This document shows positions 1 through 6,323 of a DNA stretch of 18,079 bases, in pieces. The DNA comes from Pseudobdellovibrionaceae bacterium (GTDB lineage: Bacteria; Bdellovibrionota; Bdellovibrionia; Bdellovibrionales; Bdellovibrionaceae). Under the pieces are notes generated by a model. The model saw only the letters and a program-made list of their open reading frames with translations, was not told where the DNA came from and did no database searches. Each line of letters opens with the position of its first letter. Within the stretch, counting starts at the first letter, position 1. The position numbers were made by a program, and so were the translations under genes. Location of the stretch: positions 1 to 18,079 of the forward strand of contig CANCBY010000032.1 in assembly GCA_947374445.1 (NCBI GenBank), given 5' to 3'.

Positions 1-567
1 AAGTGCTGTTTGATAAACTTTTGATTTGGCTCTTATATCCCAGAGCGCAACGTGGAACAATCCGTAGGCTTGCCAATCACCCTTAGTGCCAAAGGCACTC
101 CGACAAAACAACCCAAATCCTTTCGGCTGCGGATGATTATCTGAGTGAACTGAGCGAAACACAAAAAGATATTTCGCTCCCTGATCTTGAGCCGCCGACA
201 AAAGATATTCACTCAGCTCTTCGTTAACGTCCCCTACTAGTCTATTTGTGGCAGTATTCCCATTTTCAATGGACTGTTTGATCTTGCTTTTATCAAAGTT
301 TATTTTTTTATAAGCCTTTCCAATTGATTTTAAGCCAGACTCCATTTCGTTCACGATATTTTCGTTCAGACCCCAAGACGCAATATTCACACGACTGGCT
401 TCATTATTGAAAATAGTTGTTCCCATGTAGGCGACCGGTATTGAATCTTCAATAAGCAAAGCAACACCTACATCATTGACCTCTTGTTTTTTTGCCTCAT
501 TAAGTGGAACCAAGGTGCATCCCACACAAACACCAAGCGATATAACAAGCGAAATTAATTTTATCAT
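1..567 (-). CDS. Putative lipoprotein, partial at its C-terminal end (runs off left edge)
   Basis: This open frame was read directly from the sequence. It starts at ATG 567-565 and stays open for 189 codons to the left edge, so the 3' end is missing. The protein begins MIKLISLVISLGVCVGC, a short basic and hydrophobic signal ending in a lipobox-like Val-Gly-Cys; Cys at -3 is unusual, so lipidation is likely but not certain. AAGGGG about five bases before the ATG is a good ribosome binding site. The visible mature part has no family I recognise. It ends with a stretch around Trp-Asp-Ile-Arg-Ala-Lys, a form often seen where small envelope lipoproteins describe an export or stress-related fold, but this gives no function. 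It lies downstream of, and on the same strand as, the toxin gene at 677-1045, 109 bases away, and probably has its own promoter. Confidence 0.75.
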   Translation of the reverse strand, partial: MIKLISLVISLGVCVGCTLVPLNEAKKQEVNDVGVALLIEDSIPVAYMGTTIFNNEASRVNIASWGLNENIVNEMESGLKSIGKAYKKINFDKSKIKQSIENGNTATNRLVGDVNEELSEYLLSAAQDQGAKYLFVFRSVHSDNHPQPKGFGLFCRSAFGTKGDWQAYGLFHVALWDIRAKSKVYQTAL

Positions 568-570
568 AAC

Positions 571-589
571 AGCCCCTTTTTTTAGGGCT
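571..589 (-). promoter_or_regulatory. Small hairpin overlapping the ribosome binding site of the lipoprotein gene
   Basis: AGCCC (571-575) and GGGCT (585-589) are perfect inverted arms around a nine-base T/A-rich loop. On the minus strand the distal arm contains the AAGGGG that serves the ATG at 567. Folding could mask the ribosome binding site. The stem is only five base pairs and lacks a T-tract, so a transcription terminator is unlikely. The regulatory role is inference. Confidence 0.3.
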
Positions 590-676
590 TACTAAAGCAT
601 AAAAATGAACTTTTGTAATTTTTAAACCTTCCGAAAGCCACTGACGCCAAGAGCTATTTGTTTCAAAAAAATTTAC

Positions 677-1045
677 TCAAGAGGAAAGATGCTCTTCATC
701 AATTTCAAAAATTAATGCAATATTTTTCCGGCATTCAAATATCTCATCCTTAGAAATAAAGCCCATTTTTTTCACCACCCGCTCTTTAGATAGAGAACGT
801 ATTTGATACGTATCTATGACCGAGGCTTTTACCAATCCAGCGGATTTCAAATTTTTAATTGAAACAAAAATCTGCCCTTTTTTGTTTTTGCCGTCGGTAA
901 CAGGAAAGACTGTGATCAGCTCAAGCTTCGGATGAATATTAATTATAATACAGGGCCTAGTTTTTTTTGATTCGTGCCCTTTAGTGGGATCCAAATTAAT
1001 TGAAACGACATCTCCTACTAAAAAATCACTCAAAGTCATCCCCAT
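677..1045 (-). CDS. MazF/PemK-family endoribonuclease toxin
   Basis: This 122-residue protein fits the type II toxin family that cleaves single-stranded RNA. Residues 11-31 carry the hallmark GDVVSINLDPTKG block followed by Lys-Thr-Arg-Pro. Arg30 and Thr50 correspond to the catalytic Arg and Thr of E. coli MazF, and Gly11-Asp12 starts the first strand of the SH3-like barrel. Length is normal for the family. The start codon lies inside the upstream antitoxin gene, giving a 20-base overlap; a second ATG at 1039 would give a 14-base overlap. Neither has a strong ribosome binding site, which fits translational coupling to the antitoxin. Family assignment is firm; RNA target specificity cannot be read from the sequence. 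Confidence 0.93.
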   Translation of the reverse strand: MGMTLSDFLVGDVVSINLDPTKGHESKKTRPCIIINIHPKLELITVFPVTDGKNKKGQIFVSIKNLKSAGLVKASVIDTYQIRSLSKERVVKKMGFISKDEIFECRKNIALIFEIDEEHLSS

Positions 1046-1250
1046 CTATATTTTCAAAATAGCTTTCATTTGACGACTGAGCGTATAGGCTCAGCATTTC
1101 TTCTCTTGTAGATCTTCTTTTTTCTTTCTGAATAGTCTCTCTTAATAGATCCAGCGCATGGTCCATCATTTTAGTTTTATTGCTAAAACCAAGTTTTTTA
1201 TACGCCTCTAGCATTTCATTATTTTCTTCTTTCAGCTTACCTATCTGCAC
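1026..1250 (-). CDS. Antitoxin of the MazF-type pair (probable ribbon-helix-helix)
   Basis: This small acidic-tailed protein lies directly upstream of the toxin and overlaps it by 20 bases. I chose GTG at 1250-1248 because GCGAGG sits five bases in front of it; GTG at 1256 is also possible and adds two residues, but its spacing is poor. No in-frame ATG exists upstream before a stop codon at 1296-1298. A short N-terminal strand (VQIGKLK) followed by two helices, the second containing SNKTKMMDHALDLL, resembles a ribbon-helix-helix DNA-binding fold. The C-terminal acidic end (ENIDGDDFE) is the kind of flexible peptide that blocks the MazF active site. Expected role: bind the toxin and repress the operon. 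The fold is inferred from pattern only. Confidence 0.85.
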   Translation of the reverse strand: MQIGKLKEENNEMLEAYKKLGFSNKTKMMDHALDLLRETIQKEKRRSTREEMLSLYAQSSNESYFENIDGDDFE

Positions 1251-1280
1251 GTACACCTCGCATTTATATTCATATCGGAA

Positions 1281-1320
1281 TACATATTTATGTACTTAAA
1301 TATATACATGATTATATACA
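1281..1320. promoter_or_regulatory. Operator-like repeats upstream of the toxin-antitoxin operon
   Basis: TACAT (1281-1285) and ATGTA (1290-1294) form a perfect inverted repeat around ATTT. The octamer TATATACA occurs twice, at 1301-1308 and 1313-1320, spaced 12 bases start to start. The second octamer overlaps the -10 element of the operon promoter. This arrangement fits autoregulation by a ribbon-helix-helix antitoxin, which typically binds short repeated half-sites. That binding is inferred. Confidence 0.45.
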
Positions 1321-1339
1321 CAATTGAGAGCAATTGCAA
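1311..1339 (-). promoter_or_regulatory. Sigma70-type promoter of the toxin-antitoxin operon
   Basis: On the minus strand TTGCAA (1339-1334) is followed after exactly 17 bases by a consensus TATAAT (1316-1311). It lies about 60 bases before the GTG start at 1250. It is the best-matching promoter I could see in the window. Confidence 0.6.
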
Positions 1340-1378
1340 TAGAATGCAAACAACTGAAATCATTAGGCTATTTTCAGA

Positions 1379-1606
1379 TTAAATCTGTGTGTAAACCTGA
1401 TAAAACGAAACAACGAGGCCCATTAAAAAAGCCATTGTCATCACAGACCACGAAAAGACTTGGTATTGCTTTTTTACCCTCAACGCTGCTTTTGTGTATC
1501 CGGTTTCATTGAAGCCAGGTAGCGGCTTAGTCACAACAAGCATAAGATGCCGGCAGCAAAAACAAAAAAGAATCACGGCTGTGAGTGCAATTGCAAATAA
1601 ACCCAT
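1379..1606 (-). CDS. Small membrane protein with two predicted transmembrane helices
   Basis: This 75-residue protein has a hydrophobic N-terminal helix (about residues 2-26, rich in Phe, Leu and four Cys or Val residues) and a second hydrophobic helix (about 51-72). A short polar loop between them contains Lys, Arg and Gly. TAGGG lies a few bases before the ATG. The strand matches the neighbouring genes. Competing plus-strand frames here lack these properties. No family is recognised. A 13-base palindrome lies just upstream (1629-1641), so it may have its own promoter. Its small size and lack of known homologues leave some doubt. Confidence 0.6.
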   Translation of the reverse strand: MGLFAIALTAVILFCFCCRHLMLVVTKPLPGFNETGYTKAALRVKKQYQVFSWSVMTMAFLMGLVVSFYQVYTQI

Positions 1607-1628
1607 GCTGCCCTATCGGATGATACTC

Positions 1629-1641
1629 TCTCAACTTGAGA
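1629..1641. promoter_or_regulatory. 13-base palindrome TCTCAA-C-TTGAGA upstream of the small membrane protein
   Basis: The six-base arms are perfectly complementary around one central base, a symmetry suited to a dimeric regulator rather than an RNA hairpin. It ends 23 bases before the start codon at 1606. Two near-identical copies lie upstream of the response regulator gene (6263-6291). Confidence 0.35.
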
Positions 1642-1662
1642 CAGTAGAGTCAAAAACAGGCC

Positions 1663-1992
1663 TTAGGTCGAAGAGTCTTTTTTACTGATCTCGATTTCAG
1701 CTGTGACTTTGAATTTGTGCTCTTGGGCGAACTTTGAAACCTCTTTGGCAAAATCTACCTTTTGCACCATCGCAACGATCTCTTTGGTCACCCTTTGAGT
1801 CATTTCGTCTTTGGACTTACTGGCTTGCTGAAGCAACAGATTGAGAATTTCTTTAGGCAGTTTTAGCTCCGCAAGATAGGCGCGAACGCTTTCTTCTGTC
1901 ATAAATGCAGCACTGACACCGGCTGTGAAAACTTTTTTTAAAGTCTCACCGAGCAGACCCTCTTTTTTTGACTCCTGAGAATCATCGGCCAT
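1663..1992 (-). CDS. Phasin-like helical protein
   Basis: This 109-residue protein appears almost wholly alpha-helical. It has a charged start, an amphipathic stretch containing LLGETLKKVFTAGVSAAFM, a central segment with Leu-Pro-Lys-Glu-Ile-Leu, and a helix with regular Lys/Glu spacing before a KVTAEIEI strand near the C-terminus. The pattern resembles small phasin-like or PhaF-type proteins found as orphans in many proteobacteria, but no catalytic motif is present and the assignment is weak. Its ATG overlaps the last 11 bases of the upstream START-fold gene (1982-2413), so the two are almost certainly co-translated. A role at a lipid or membrane surface together with that protein is inference. 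Confidence 0.82.
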   Translation of the reverse strand: MADDSQESKKEGLLGETLKKVFTAGVSAAFMTEESVRAYLAELKLPKEILNLLLQQASKSKDEMTQRVTKEIVAMVQKVDFAKEVSKFAQEHKFKVTAEIEISKKDSST

Positions 1993-2413
1993 AAAGCTCG
2001 GCCACTCTTTTGTGATAACTTGCGATCATATTTGGCAAGTTGACGCTCACTAAGGCTTTAGCGATGGGCCCTGGCACAAACATGTTAAATGTCGCATCGA
2101 CAGCATAAGTGGCTCTGGTTTTGCCACCTTCGTCCTTGAGCTTCCATGAACCAGACGAGGTTTTGAACAAGTCCCCTGAAGCAAATTCCCAAGTCAGTGA
2201 GTGTGGGGCTTCTTCGATCATCCACATATTGTATTTAAAGCTTTTCATCACGCTGACGTTGAACTCAACGAGCTTTTTTTTGCCGTCAGTTTTTAAAACT
2301 TTACACTCTTTCACCTCTTGAAGAAACAAGGGGTAAGCAGGAAAATCAGTGATGATTTTAAAAAACTGCTCAGGAGTACACTTAAATAGATCGGTCGTTT
2401 CTGCTGATGCCAT
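1982..2413 (-). CDS. COQ10/RatA-like START-fold (SRPBCC) protein
   Basis: This 143-residue protein has the features of the polyketide cyclase/START superfamily, which forms a hydrophobic cavity for lipids, quinones or similar ligands. Near the N-terminus, CTPEQFFKIITDFPAYPLF matches the family's pattern in which the chain enters the fold and contains the conserved Asp-(Phe)-Pro-x-Tyr-Pro-x-Phe. A central WEFASGDLFKTSSGSWKL strand pair and a C-terminal long helix (GPIAKALVSVNLPNMIASYHKRVAEL) complete the fold. Ligand cannot be read from the sequence. It overlaps the phasin-like gene by 11 bases and lies 52 bases downstream of the zinc-ribbon gene. A TTGACA occurs in that gap but I see no matching -10 element. 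No clear ribosome binding site precedes the ATG. Confidence 0.88.
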   Translation of the reverse strand: MASAETTDLFKCTPEQFFKIITDFPAYPLFLQEVKECKVLKTDGKKKLVEFNVSVMKSFKYNMWMIEEAPHSLTWEFASGDLFKTSSGSWKLKDEGGKTRATYAVDATFNMFVPGPIAKALVSVNLPNMIASYHKRVAELYGR

Positions 2414-2465
2414 GACTTGAGTCTGAGAACATTTTCAAACGATGTCAAGAATGCTTGTAGCTACC

Positions 2466-2759
2466 TTATGGCTTCTTAAAAAGCGCCTCGGCCTGAGCCT
2501 TTAAAAGGTCTGCTTTGCTGACTCCCCCGGAGGCCCCGGTACGCGGACTAAAGAAGTCACAATAATTGGCTCGGTCTTTTTCACGGACAACTTCGGCCGA
2601 GGTCTCTCGGCACTCGTTGTAAACCTTGGGGTCATAAAATTCGCAATTCTTGCAGACATGAGCGTCCGCCCCGCAAGACGAACACTCCTCTCGCCGGCCG
2701 ATACGATCAGCGAACGAGATTTCTTTTCCGCAAGAAAAACAACTTAAAGACCCAGCCAT
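2466..2759 (-). CDS. Eight-cysteine zinc-ribbon-type protein of unknown function
   Basis: This 97-residue protein carries eight cysteines: CxxC at 7/10, CxxC at 26/29, CxxC at 36/39, and single Cys at 50 and 67. Spacing suits two zinc sites. Between them lie conserved-looking stretches such as HVCKNCEFYDP and RANYCDFFSP; the C-terminal 25 residues are low-complexity and helical. I recall such proteins as uncharacterised in several Gram-negative and spirochaete genomes, but cannot name a family. It starts 12 bases after the glpX stop, so it is the last gene of the PilZ-thioesterase-glpX operon. A regulatory or scaffold role is possible; no enzymatic motif is visible. Confidence 0.88.
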   Translation of the reverse strand: MAGSLSCFSCGKEISFADRIGRREECSSCGADAHVCKNCEFYDPKVYNECRETSAEVVREKDRANYCDFFSPRTGASGGVSKADLLKAQAEALFKKP

Positions 2760-2771
2760 AACTTATTTAAA

Positions 2772-3731
2772 CTAAACCTTTTTTCGATCCAAGTGGTGAT
2801 GAGCTTCAACCGTGCGGATTGTGCCCGTCGCAGATCGCATAACAAGTGAGTGAGTCGTTGCTTGTCGCCCTGGCAGAGTCTTCACACCTTTAAGCAAAGG
2901 TCCATCAGTTACACCTGTTGCACAAAACATCACTGACCCTGAAGCCAACTCATCAATCGTGTATTTTTTGTTGAAATCTTTAATGCCCATTTTAGTGGCC
3001 CGTGCTTTTTCGTCGTCATTGCGAAATTTCAAGCGACCCTGAAAGTCTCCGCCCAGGCATTGCATTGCCGCCGCCGAGATCACTCCTTCTGGAGCTCCGC
3101 CGATTCCCAAAAGAAGATCAATACCACTGCCTGGCCATGCTGCCGCAACACTCGCCGAAACATCGCCATCACCGATCAAATGAATTCTAGCACCTGTCTT
3201 ACGAACTTCTTGAATAAGATCTGCATGTCTTGGTCGGTCCAAAATCATCACCGTGACATCCTCAACGGGCTTACCAAGAGCAGCAGCCACTCTTTTAACA
3301 TTCTCTGCTGGAGTGGCATCTAAATCAATTTTACCTTTAGCTGCAGGTCCGCAGGCAATTTTATCCATGTAAGTGTCAGGTGCATGCAAAAAATTTCCGC
3401 GCTCAGCCACAGCGATTACAGAAATAGAACCTACTCCACCCGTCGCACAAATCGTTGTTCCCTCCAAGGGATCAAGAGCGATATCAATAGCCGGAGAGTC
3501 CTCAGTTTTGCGACCGACGCGCTCACCGATGTAGAGCATGGGAGCTTCATCGCGCTCGCCCTCACCGATCACCACTGTGCCGTCGATGCGAACTGAATCA
3601 AAAGCTTTTCTCATGGCATCGACAGCCGCTTGGTCAGCCGCTTTTTCGTCGCCACGACCCATAAATTTTGCGGAGGCCAAAGCCGCTGCCTCGGTGATTC
3701 GAACAAATTCTAAAGCCAGGTTTCTGTCCAT
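2772..3731 (-). CDS. glpX: Fructose-1,6-bisphosphatase, class II
   Basis: GlpX hydrolyses fructose 1,6-bisphosphate to fructose 6-phosphate in gluconeogenesis, in the cytoplasm and with a divalent metal. The 319-residue length is close to the family's usual 320-340. Seen motifs include IGEGERDEAPM (about residues 56-66), the metal-binding DPLEGT (about 87-92), DGDVSAS (about 188-194) and GIGGAPEGVISAAAM (about 210-224). The start MDRNLALEF aligns with E. coli GlpX, and GGAG lies eight bases before the ATG. The start codon is inside the end of the thioesterase gene (22-base overlap). No fbp class I gene is in the window, so this may be the main bisphosphatase, which would need a genome check. 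Confidence 0.97.
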   Translation of the reverse strand: MDRNLALEFVRITEAAALASAKFMGRGDEKAADQAAVDAMRKAFDSVRIDGTVVIGEGERDEAPMLYIGERVGRKTEDSPAIDIALDPLEGTTICATGGVGSISVIAVAERGNFLHAPDTYMDKIACGPAAKGKIDLDATPAENVKRVAAALGKPVEDVTVMILDRPRHADLIQEVRKTGARIHLIGDGDVSASVAAAWPGSGIDLLLGIGGAPEGVISAAAMQCLGGDFQGRLKFRNDDEKARATKMGIKDFNKKYTIDELASGSVMFCATGVTDGPLLKGVKTLPGRQATTHSLVMRSATGTIRTVEAHHHLDRKKV

Positions 3732-4123
3732 GATTCTTTCTCCAGTATGGTTTTCATATCTTGCGGAATTTTAATTGGTTTCAATGCAAAGTTAAGTGCC
3801 GCATGCGAGGTCATCCCCACCGCTACGACTTCGTTTTTGGTCAAAGAGTGAATTCGATATTGAAAGAGAATCAATGCTCCCTCTCGCTTGGCCTGAATGT
3901 CGACACGCAACTGGTCCCCAAAAGAGCTGGGCTTGAGATGTCGTACGCGAGTCTCGATCACAGCCAGGGCGTAGGCAGATTCTTTTTTTTGATAGTCCAA
4001 AATACCTTGGGCGTGAGCCCAGGCCACGCGGGCTTCTTCAAAATAACGCAAATAATTCGAGTGATGCACAATGCCCATCAAATCAGTCTCGTAAAATTGA
4101 ACCAAGTGATTCCAGCTAAACAT
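3710..4123 (-). CDS. YbgC-like hotdog-fold acyl-CoA thioesterase
   Basis: This is a 4-hydroxybenzoyl-CoA/YbgC-type thioesterase of the hotdog fold. Near the N-terminus the chain reads VQFYETDLMGIVHHSNYLRYFEE: the Tyr-x-Asp-(Leu)-Met-Gly-x-Val-His-x-x-x-Tyr block contains the catalytic Asp and the helix-start His. I chose ATG 4123 (137 residues) because it lies five bases after the stop of the PilZ gene and gives the standard family N-terminus. The longer frame up to 4240 would overlap the PilZ gene by over 100 bases and adds an unrelated 39 residues. Its 3' end overlaps glpX by 22 bases. In many proteobacteria YbgC accompanies the Tol-Pal genes; that is not so here. Confidence 0.93.
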   Translation of the reverse strand: MFSWNHLVQFYETDLMGIVHHSNYLRYFEEARVAWAHAQGILDYQKKESAYALAVIETRVRHLKPSSFGDQLRVDIQAKREGALILFQYRIHSLTKNEVVAVGMTSHAALNFALKPIKIPQDMKTILEKESWTETWL

Positions 4124-4128
4124 CCGCT

Positions 4129-4920
4129 TTAGACATCTCGCAAAGCTGTCATGAAATTGCGGACATGTTGAAAGTCGGCTGCCATCTTTGGAGAAGCCTG
4201 ACCTGCTTGCTCCAGGATCCGACTTAATCTCTCGGGCCAACTAGCTCCCATGGCCACTTTTTGGTTTTGCTGTTGCAACCACAACTGACTGTAGCCGTGC
4301 CCGAGATCCGCCATCGCGAAAGATTTTTGAATTTGCACACCTTTGTCGGCATTGTATTTCAAAAAGAGAGTGTCATATTCGATCAAAAGATCTTTCAACT
4401 CGCCTTGCTCCAGACGCAGCAAAACATTCGTATCAAAAGCTGAGTGGTACCACTGAAGGCCAGAAAAGTCGGGATGCAAGCGCAGCATCTCTTCAGGACT
4501 AGATTGCAAATTAAAGTTTTTAACAACGAAGGCATCTTTTAGGTTTTGTGTGAGCTTCATGCGCCCTTCGCTCGCAATCGAATCAATCATCGCAGAGACA
4601 TAGCCAGTGCCCAACTCAACCACCCGCAAATCAAGACTCAATCGCTCTTCAGGAAGTCCGCCTAAATCTTGAGCTTCAAATTTGAGCTTGATCGAAAATA
4701 ACGACCCTGGCTTTGCTTTCACTAAAATTTCTTTTAGGACTCCCGTTTTTTCAAGAACAATACCCGTTAGACTCATATCAAAAACATGGGACTGTGATCG
4801 GTCCTCCCAAAGAACCTTAACCCCCGAGAGGGGGCGCAAAAATCGGCTATCAAAAACAAGGCTCACCCGAGGAGATTTTCGTCTTGAGTGAAGCTGATCT
4901 GTATTGTTTTGAATCTGCAT
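4129..4920 (-). CDS. PilZ-domain protein (probable cyclic-di-GMP receptor)
   Basis: This 263-residue protein has an N-terminal PilZ-type domain. RKSPR at residues 14-18 fits the RxxxR motif, and DMSLTG at 48-53 fits the DxSxxG motif. Together these are the known cyclic-di-GMP contacts. The remaining 150 residues are mixed alpha/beta with no family I recognise; they may be a partner-binding domain. GGAG lies eight bases before ATG 4920. The gene heads a minus-strand operon with the thioesterase, glpX and the zinc protein. It is divergent from pgsA, with 85 bases between the starts. Ligand binding is inferred from the two motifs. The distance between them is within the family's range. Confidence 0.85.
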   Translation of the reverse strand: MQIQNNTDQLHSRRKSPRVSLVFDSRFLRPLSGVKVLWEDRSQSHVFDMSLTGIVLEKTGVLKEILVKAKPGSLFSIKLKFEAQDLGGLPEERLSLDLRVVELGTGYVSAMIDSIASEGRMKLTQNLKDAFVVKNFNLQSSPEEMLRLHPDFSGLQWYHSAFDTNVLLRLEQGELKDLLIEYDTLFLKYNADKGVQIQKSFAMADLGHGYSQLWLQQQNQKVAMGASWPERLSRILEQAGQASPKMAADFQHVRNFMTALRDV

Positions 4921-4974
4921 AGTTTTACTCCAAACCTAATTCAGGCGAGAGACTGCCACATGCTGCTATGCACC

Positions 4975-4980
4975 TACAAT
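4975..4980 (+). promoter_or_regulatory. Possible -10 element of pgsA
   Basis: TACAAT matches the sigma70 -10 consensus at five of six positions and lies 26 bases before ATG 5006. No good -35 is visible at 16-18 bases. It would place the transcription start near 4987, leaving a very short leader and favouring ATG 5006 over TTG 4994 as the start. Confidence 0.3.
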
Positions 4981-5005
4981 CAGAAAGAGTACTTTGACAC
5001 CAGCT

Positions 5006-5638
5006 ATGACAATCAAGCCCAATAGAGTGGTGAGCAAAGCAAATAAAGTAAAAAAATCTCTCCCCTCAGCAGAGCCCACGGCTTGGCAAAAAAAACTGCC
5101 AATGTGGATCACTAGCTTCAGGATCGCATTAGTGCCCATTATTGTGGCGCTCTTAGCCCCGCAAGAGCTTATTTTCAATGTCATGGCGGCAGGATTATTT
5201 ATTTTAGCGAGCGTCACAGATTACTACGATGGCTACTTTGCTCGCAAATATAACGCCGTCAGTAACATGGGAAAATTTATGGATCCCATTGCCGACAAAA
5301 TTTTAGTCACAAGTATTTTGGTAATGCTTATACCTTATCACCGCATCGATCCGTACATGGTGATAGTTATTTTAACCCGCGACACCTTGATTGGCGGCCT
5401 GCGCTCAGTGGCGGCTGCTGACCAAATCATCATTGCAGCTCAAGCTTCGGGCAAATGGAAAACAGCGCTGCAAATGATAGCAATTCCGGCTGTGATCGTG
5501 GGCGAAAACTGGAGCCACATTCCATTTGATAGGATTGGCTACTGGGCGCTTTGGGTCAGCACAATTCTATCTGTGACCAGCGGAATTCAGTATGTACTTG
5601 GTTACTTAAAGGCGCGCTCAAAGTTCGCTCGCAATTAG
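5006..5638 (+). CDS. pgsA: CDP-diacylglycerol--glycerol-3-phosphate 3-phosphatidyltransferase
   Basis: PgsA makes phosphatidylglycerol phosphate from CDP-diacylglycerol and glycerol 3-phosphate at the inner membrane. The complete CDP-alcohol phosphotransferase motif D-G-x2-A-R-x8-G-x3-D-x3-D is present (DGYFAR, then GKFMDPIAD). Several hydrophobic helices follow, as expected. The protein has about 30 basic residues before the usual start of the family (WITSFRIALVPIIV), a longer cytosolic tail than in E. coli. I use ATG 5006; TTG 4994 is in frame and has AAAGAG four bases upstream, so it cannot be excluded. Its end overlaps the convergent 5618-5806 gene by 21 bases. Confidence 0.95.
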   Translation: MTIKPNRVVSKANKVKKSLPSAEPTAWQKKLPMWITSFRIALVPIIVALLAPQELIFNVMAAGLFILASVTDYYDGYFARKYNAVSNMGKFMDPIADKILVTSILVMLIPYHRIDPYMVIVILTRDTLIGGLRSVAAADQIIIAAQASGKWKTALQMIAIPAVIVGENWSHIPFDRIGYWALWVSTILSVTSGIQYVLGYLKARSKFARN

Positions 5639-5806
5639 TTTATCTCGTTTTGCTTTGTAATCTCGCCCTAATTTAAGCCCAACACCATAGGCCACAAGGC
5701 TGAGTGATATAACTATCAACCAAAGTGCTATTGTTTTTAGCAATGAAGAAATCGAAGTGTTGCTTGATGTGAGATTTTTTTTTGAAGGTGAAGTCTCAAG
5801 TGACAT
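5618..5806 (-). CDS. Small single-helix membrane protein, hypothetical
   Basis: This 62-residue protein has a Ser/Thr-rich N-terminus, one strong transmembrane helix (about residues 22-46) and a basic tail (GRDYKAKRDKL). The positive charge after the helix suggests a cytoplasmic C-terminus. It follows the response regulator by 43 bases on the same strand and overlaps the end of pgsA tail to tail. No clear ribosome binding site precedes the ATG. No family is recognised; it could be a chance frame, although the hydrophobic pattern and position favour a real gene. Confidence 0.5.
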   Translation of the reverse strand: MSLETSPSKKNLTSSNTSISSLLKTIALWLIVISLSLVAYGVGLKLGRDYKAKRDKLIASEL

Positions 5807-5849
5807 GATTCAAGTTACTATTAAGTTCAGAGCAAAATCAATCATCAAC

Positions 5850-6209
5850 TCAATGCAGACGAATAGTTGAAAGAGTAGCGATTAATTTATCCCAGATGCC
5901 AGGCTTTTCTAAAACGGCCACAGCTCCGGCATCAACCATCTCTTTTTCAGTAAAATCAGAGTAGCCTGTCATCATAACCATTTCAGGCTTGTTAATGAGT
6001 TCTTGCACGTGTTTAAGCAAATCCATACCGTTCATGACCGGCATTTTCACGTCGGATAAAACCACATCGACTTTATTTTTTGCCAAAATATCGAGTGCCT
6101 GCTGACCGTTTTCTGCAGTCAAAACAGTGTACCCGGCAGCCTTCAGGCGCTCGGAGATAATCTCGCAAAACATTTTCTCATCATCAACAACTAGGATAGT
6201 CTTACTCAT
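5850..6209 (-). CDS. Stand-alone receiver-domain response regulator
   Basis: This 119-residue protein is a single CheY-like receiver with no output domain. All key residues are present: Asp9 and Asp10 (acidic pocket), Asp53 (phosphoacceptor, in LSDVKMP), Thr81 (in MMTGYS) and Lys102 (in EKP). Such proteins pass phosphate or bind partners rather than DNA. No histidine kinase lies in the window, so its partner is elsewhere. Two copies of a 13-base palindrome lie 54-82 bases upstream of the start and may control it. No strong ribosome binding site is visible. Confidence 0.96.
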   Translation of the reverse strand: MSKTILVVDDEKMFCEIISERLKAAGYTVLTAENGQQALDILAKNKVDVVLSDVKMPVMNGMDLLKHVQELINKPEMVMMTGYSDFTEKEMVDAGAVAVLEKPGIWDKLIATLSTIRLH

Positions 6210-6262
6210 ACGTTATTATTATCGGTTGCTTTTAGATTTCAGTTAAGTGTTTTCATACGGCG

Positions 6263-6291
6263 TCTCAATTTGAAACGCACTCAACTTGAAA
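6263..6291. promoter_or_regulatory. Paired palindromes CTCAA-N-TTGAAA upstream of the response regulator
   Basis: TCTCAA-T-TTGAAA at 6263-6275 and ACTCAA-C-TTGAAA at 6279-6291 are two near-identical dyads with centres 16 bases apart. The first is extended by GCGT/ACGC on its outside (6260-6278, with one mismatch). They lie in the gap between the lipoprotein gene's end and the response regulator start, in a position suited to an operator. The same core lies at 1629-1641. Confidence 0.4.
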
Positions 6292-6323
6292 TTCAACCTC
6301 ACAATCAACCCAAAGTGCTTAAC

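Noticed and set aside
1324..1688. Two plus-strand frames opposite the small membrane protein
   Set aside because: No protein-like pattern and no ribosome binding site; the minus-strand frame has two clear hydrophobic helices.
2414..2465. Promoter with TTGACA before the START-fold gene
   Set aside because: The -35 match is perfect but no acceptable -10 hexamer lies 16-18 bases downstream.
4124..4240. N-terminal extension of the thioesterase frame up to 4240
   Set aside because: It lies inside the PilZ gene in another frame, and the family N-terminus begins at ATG 4123 just after the PilZ stop.
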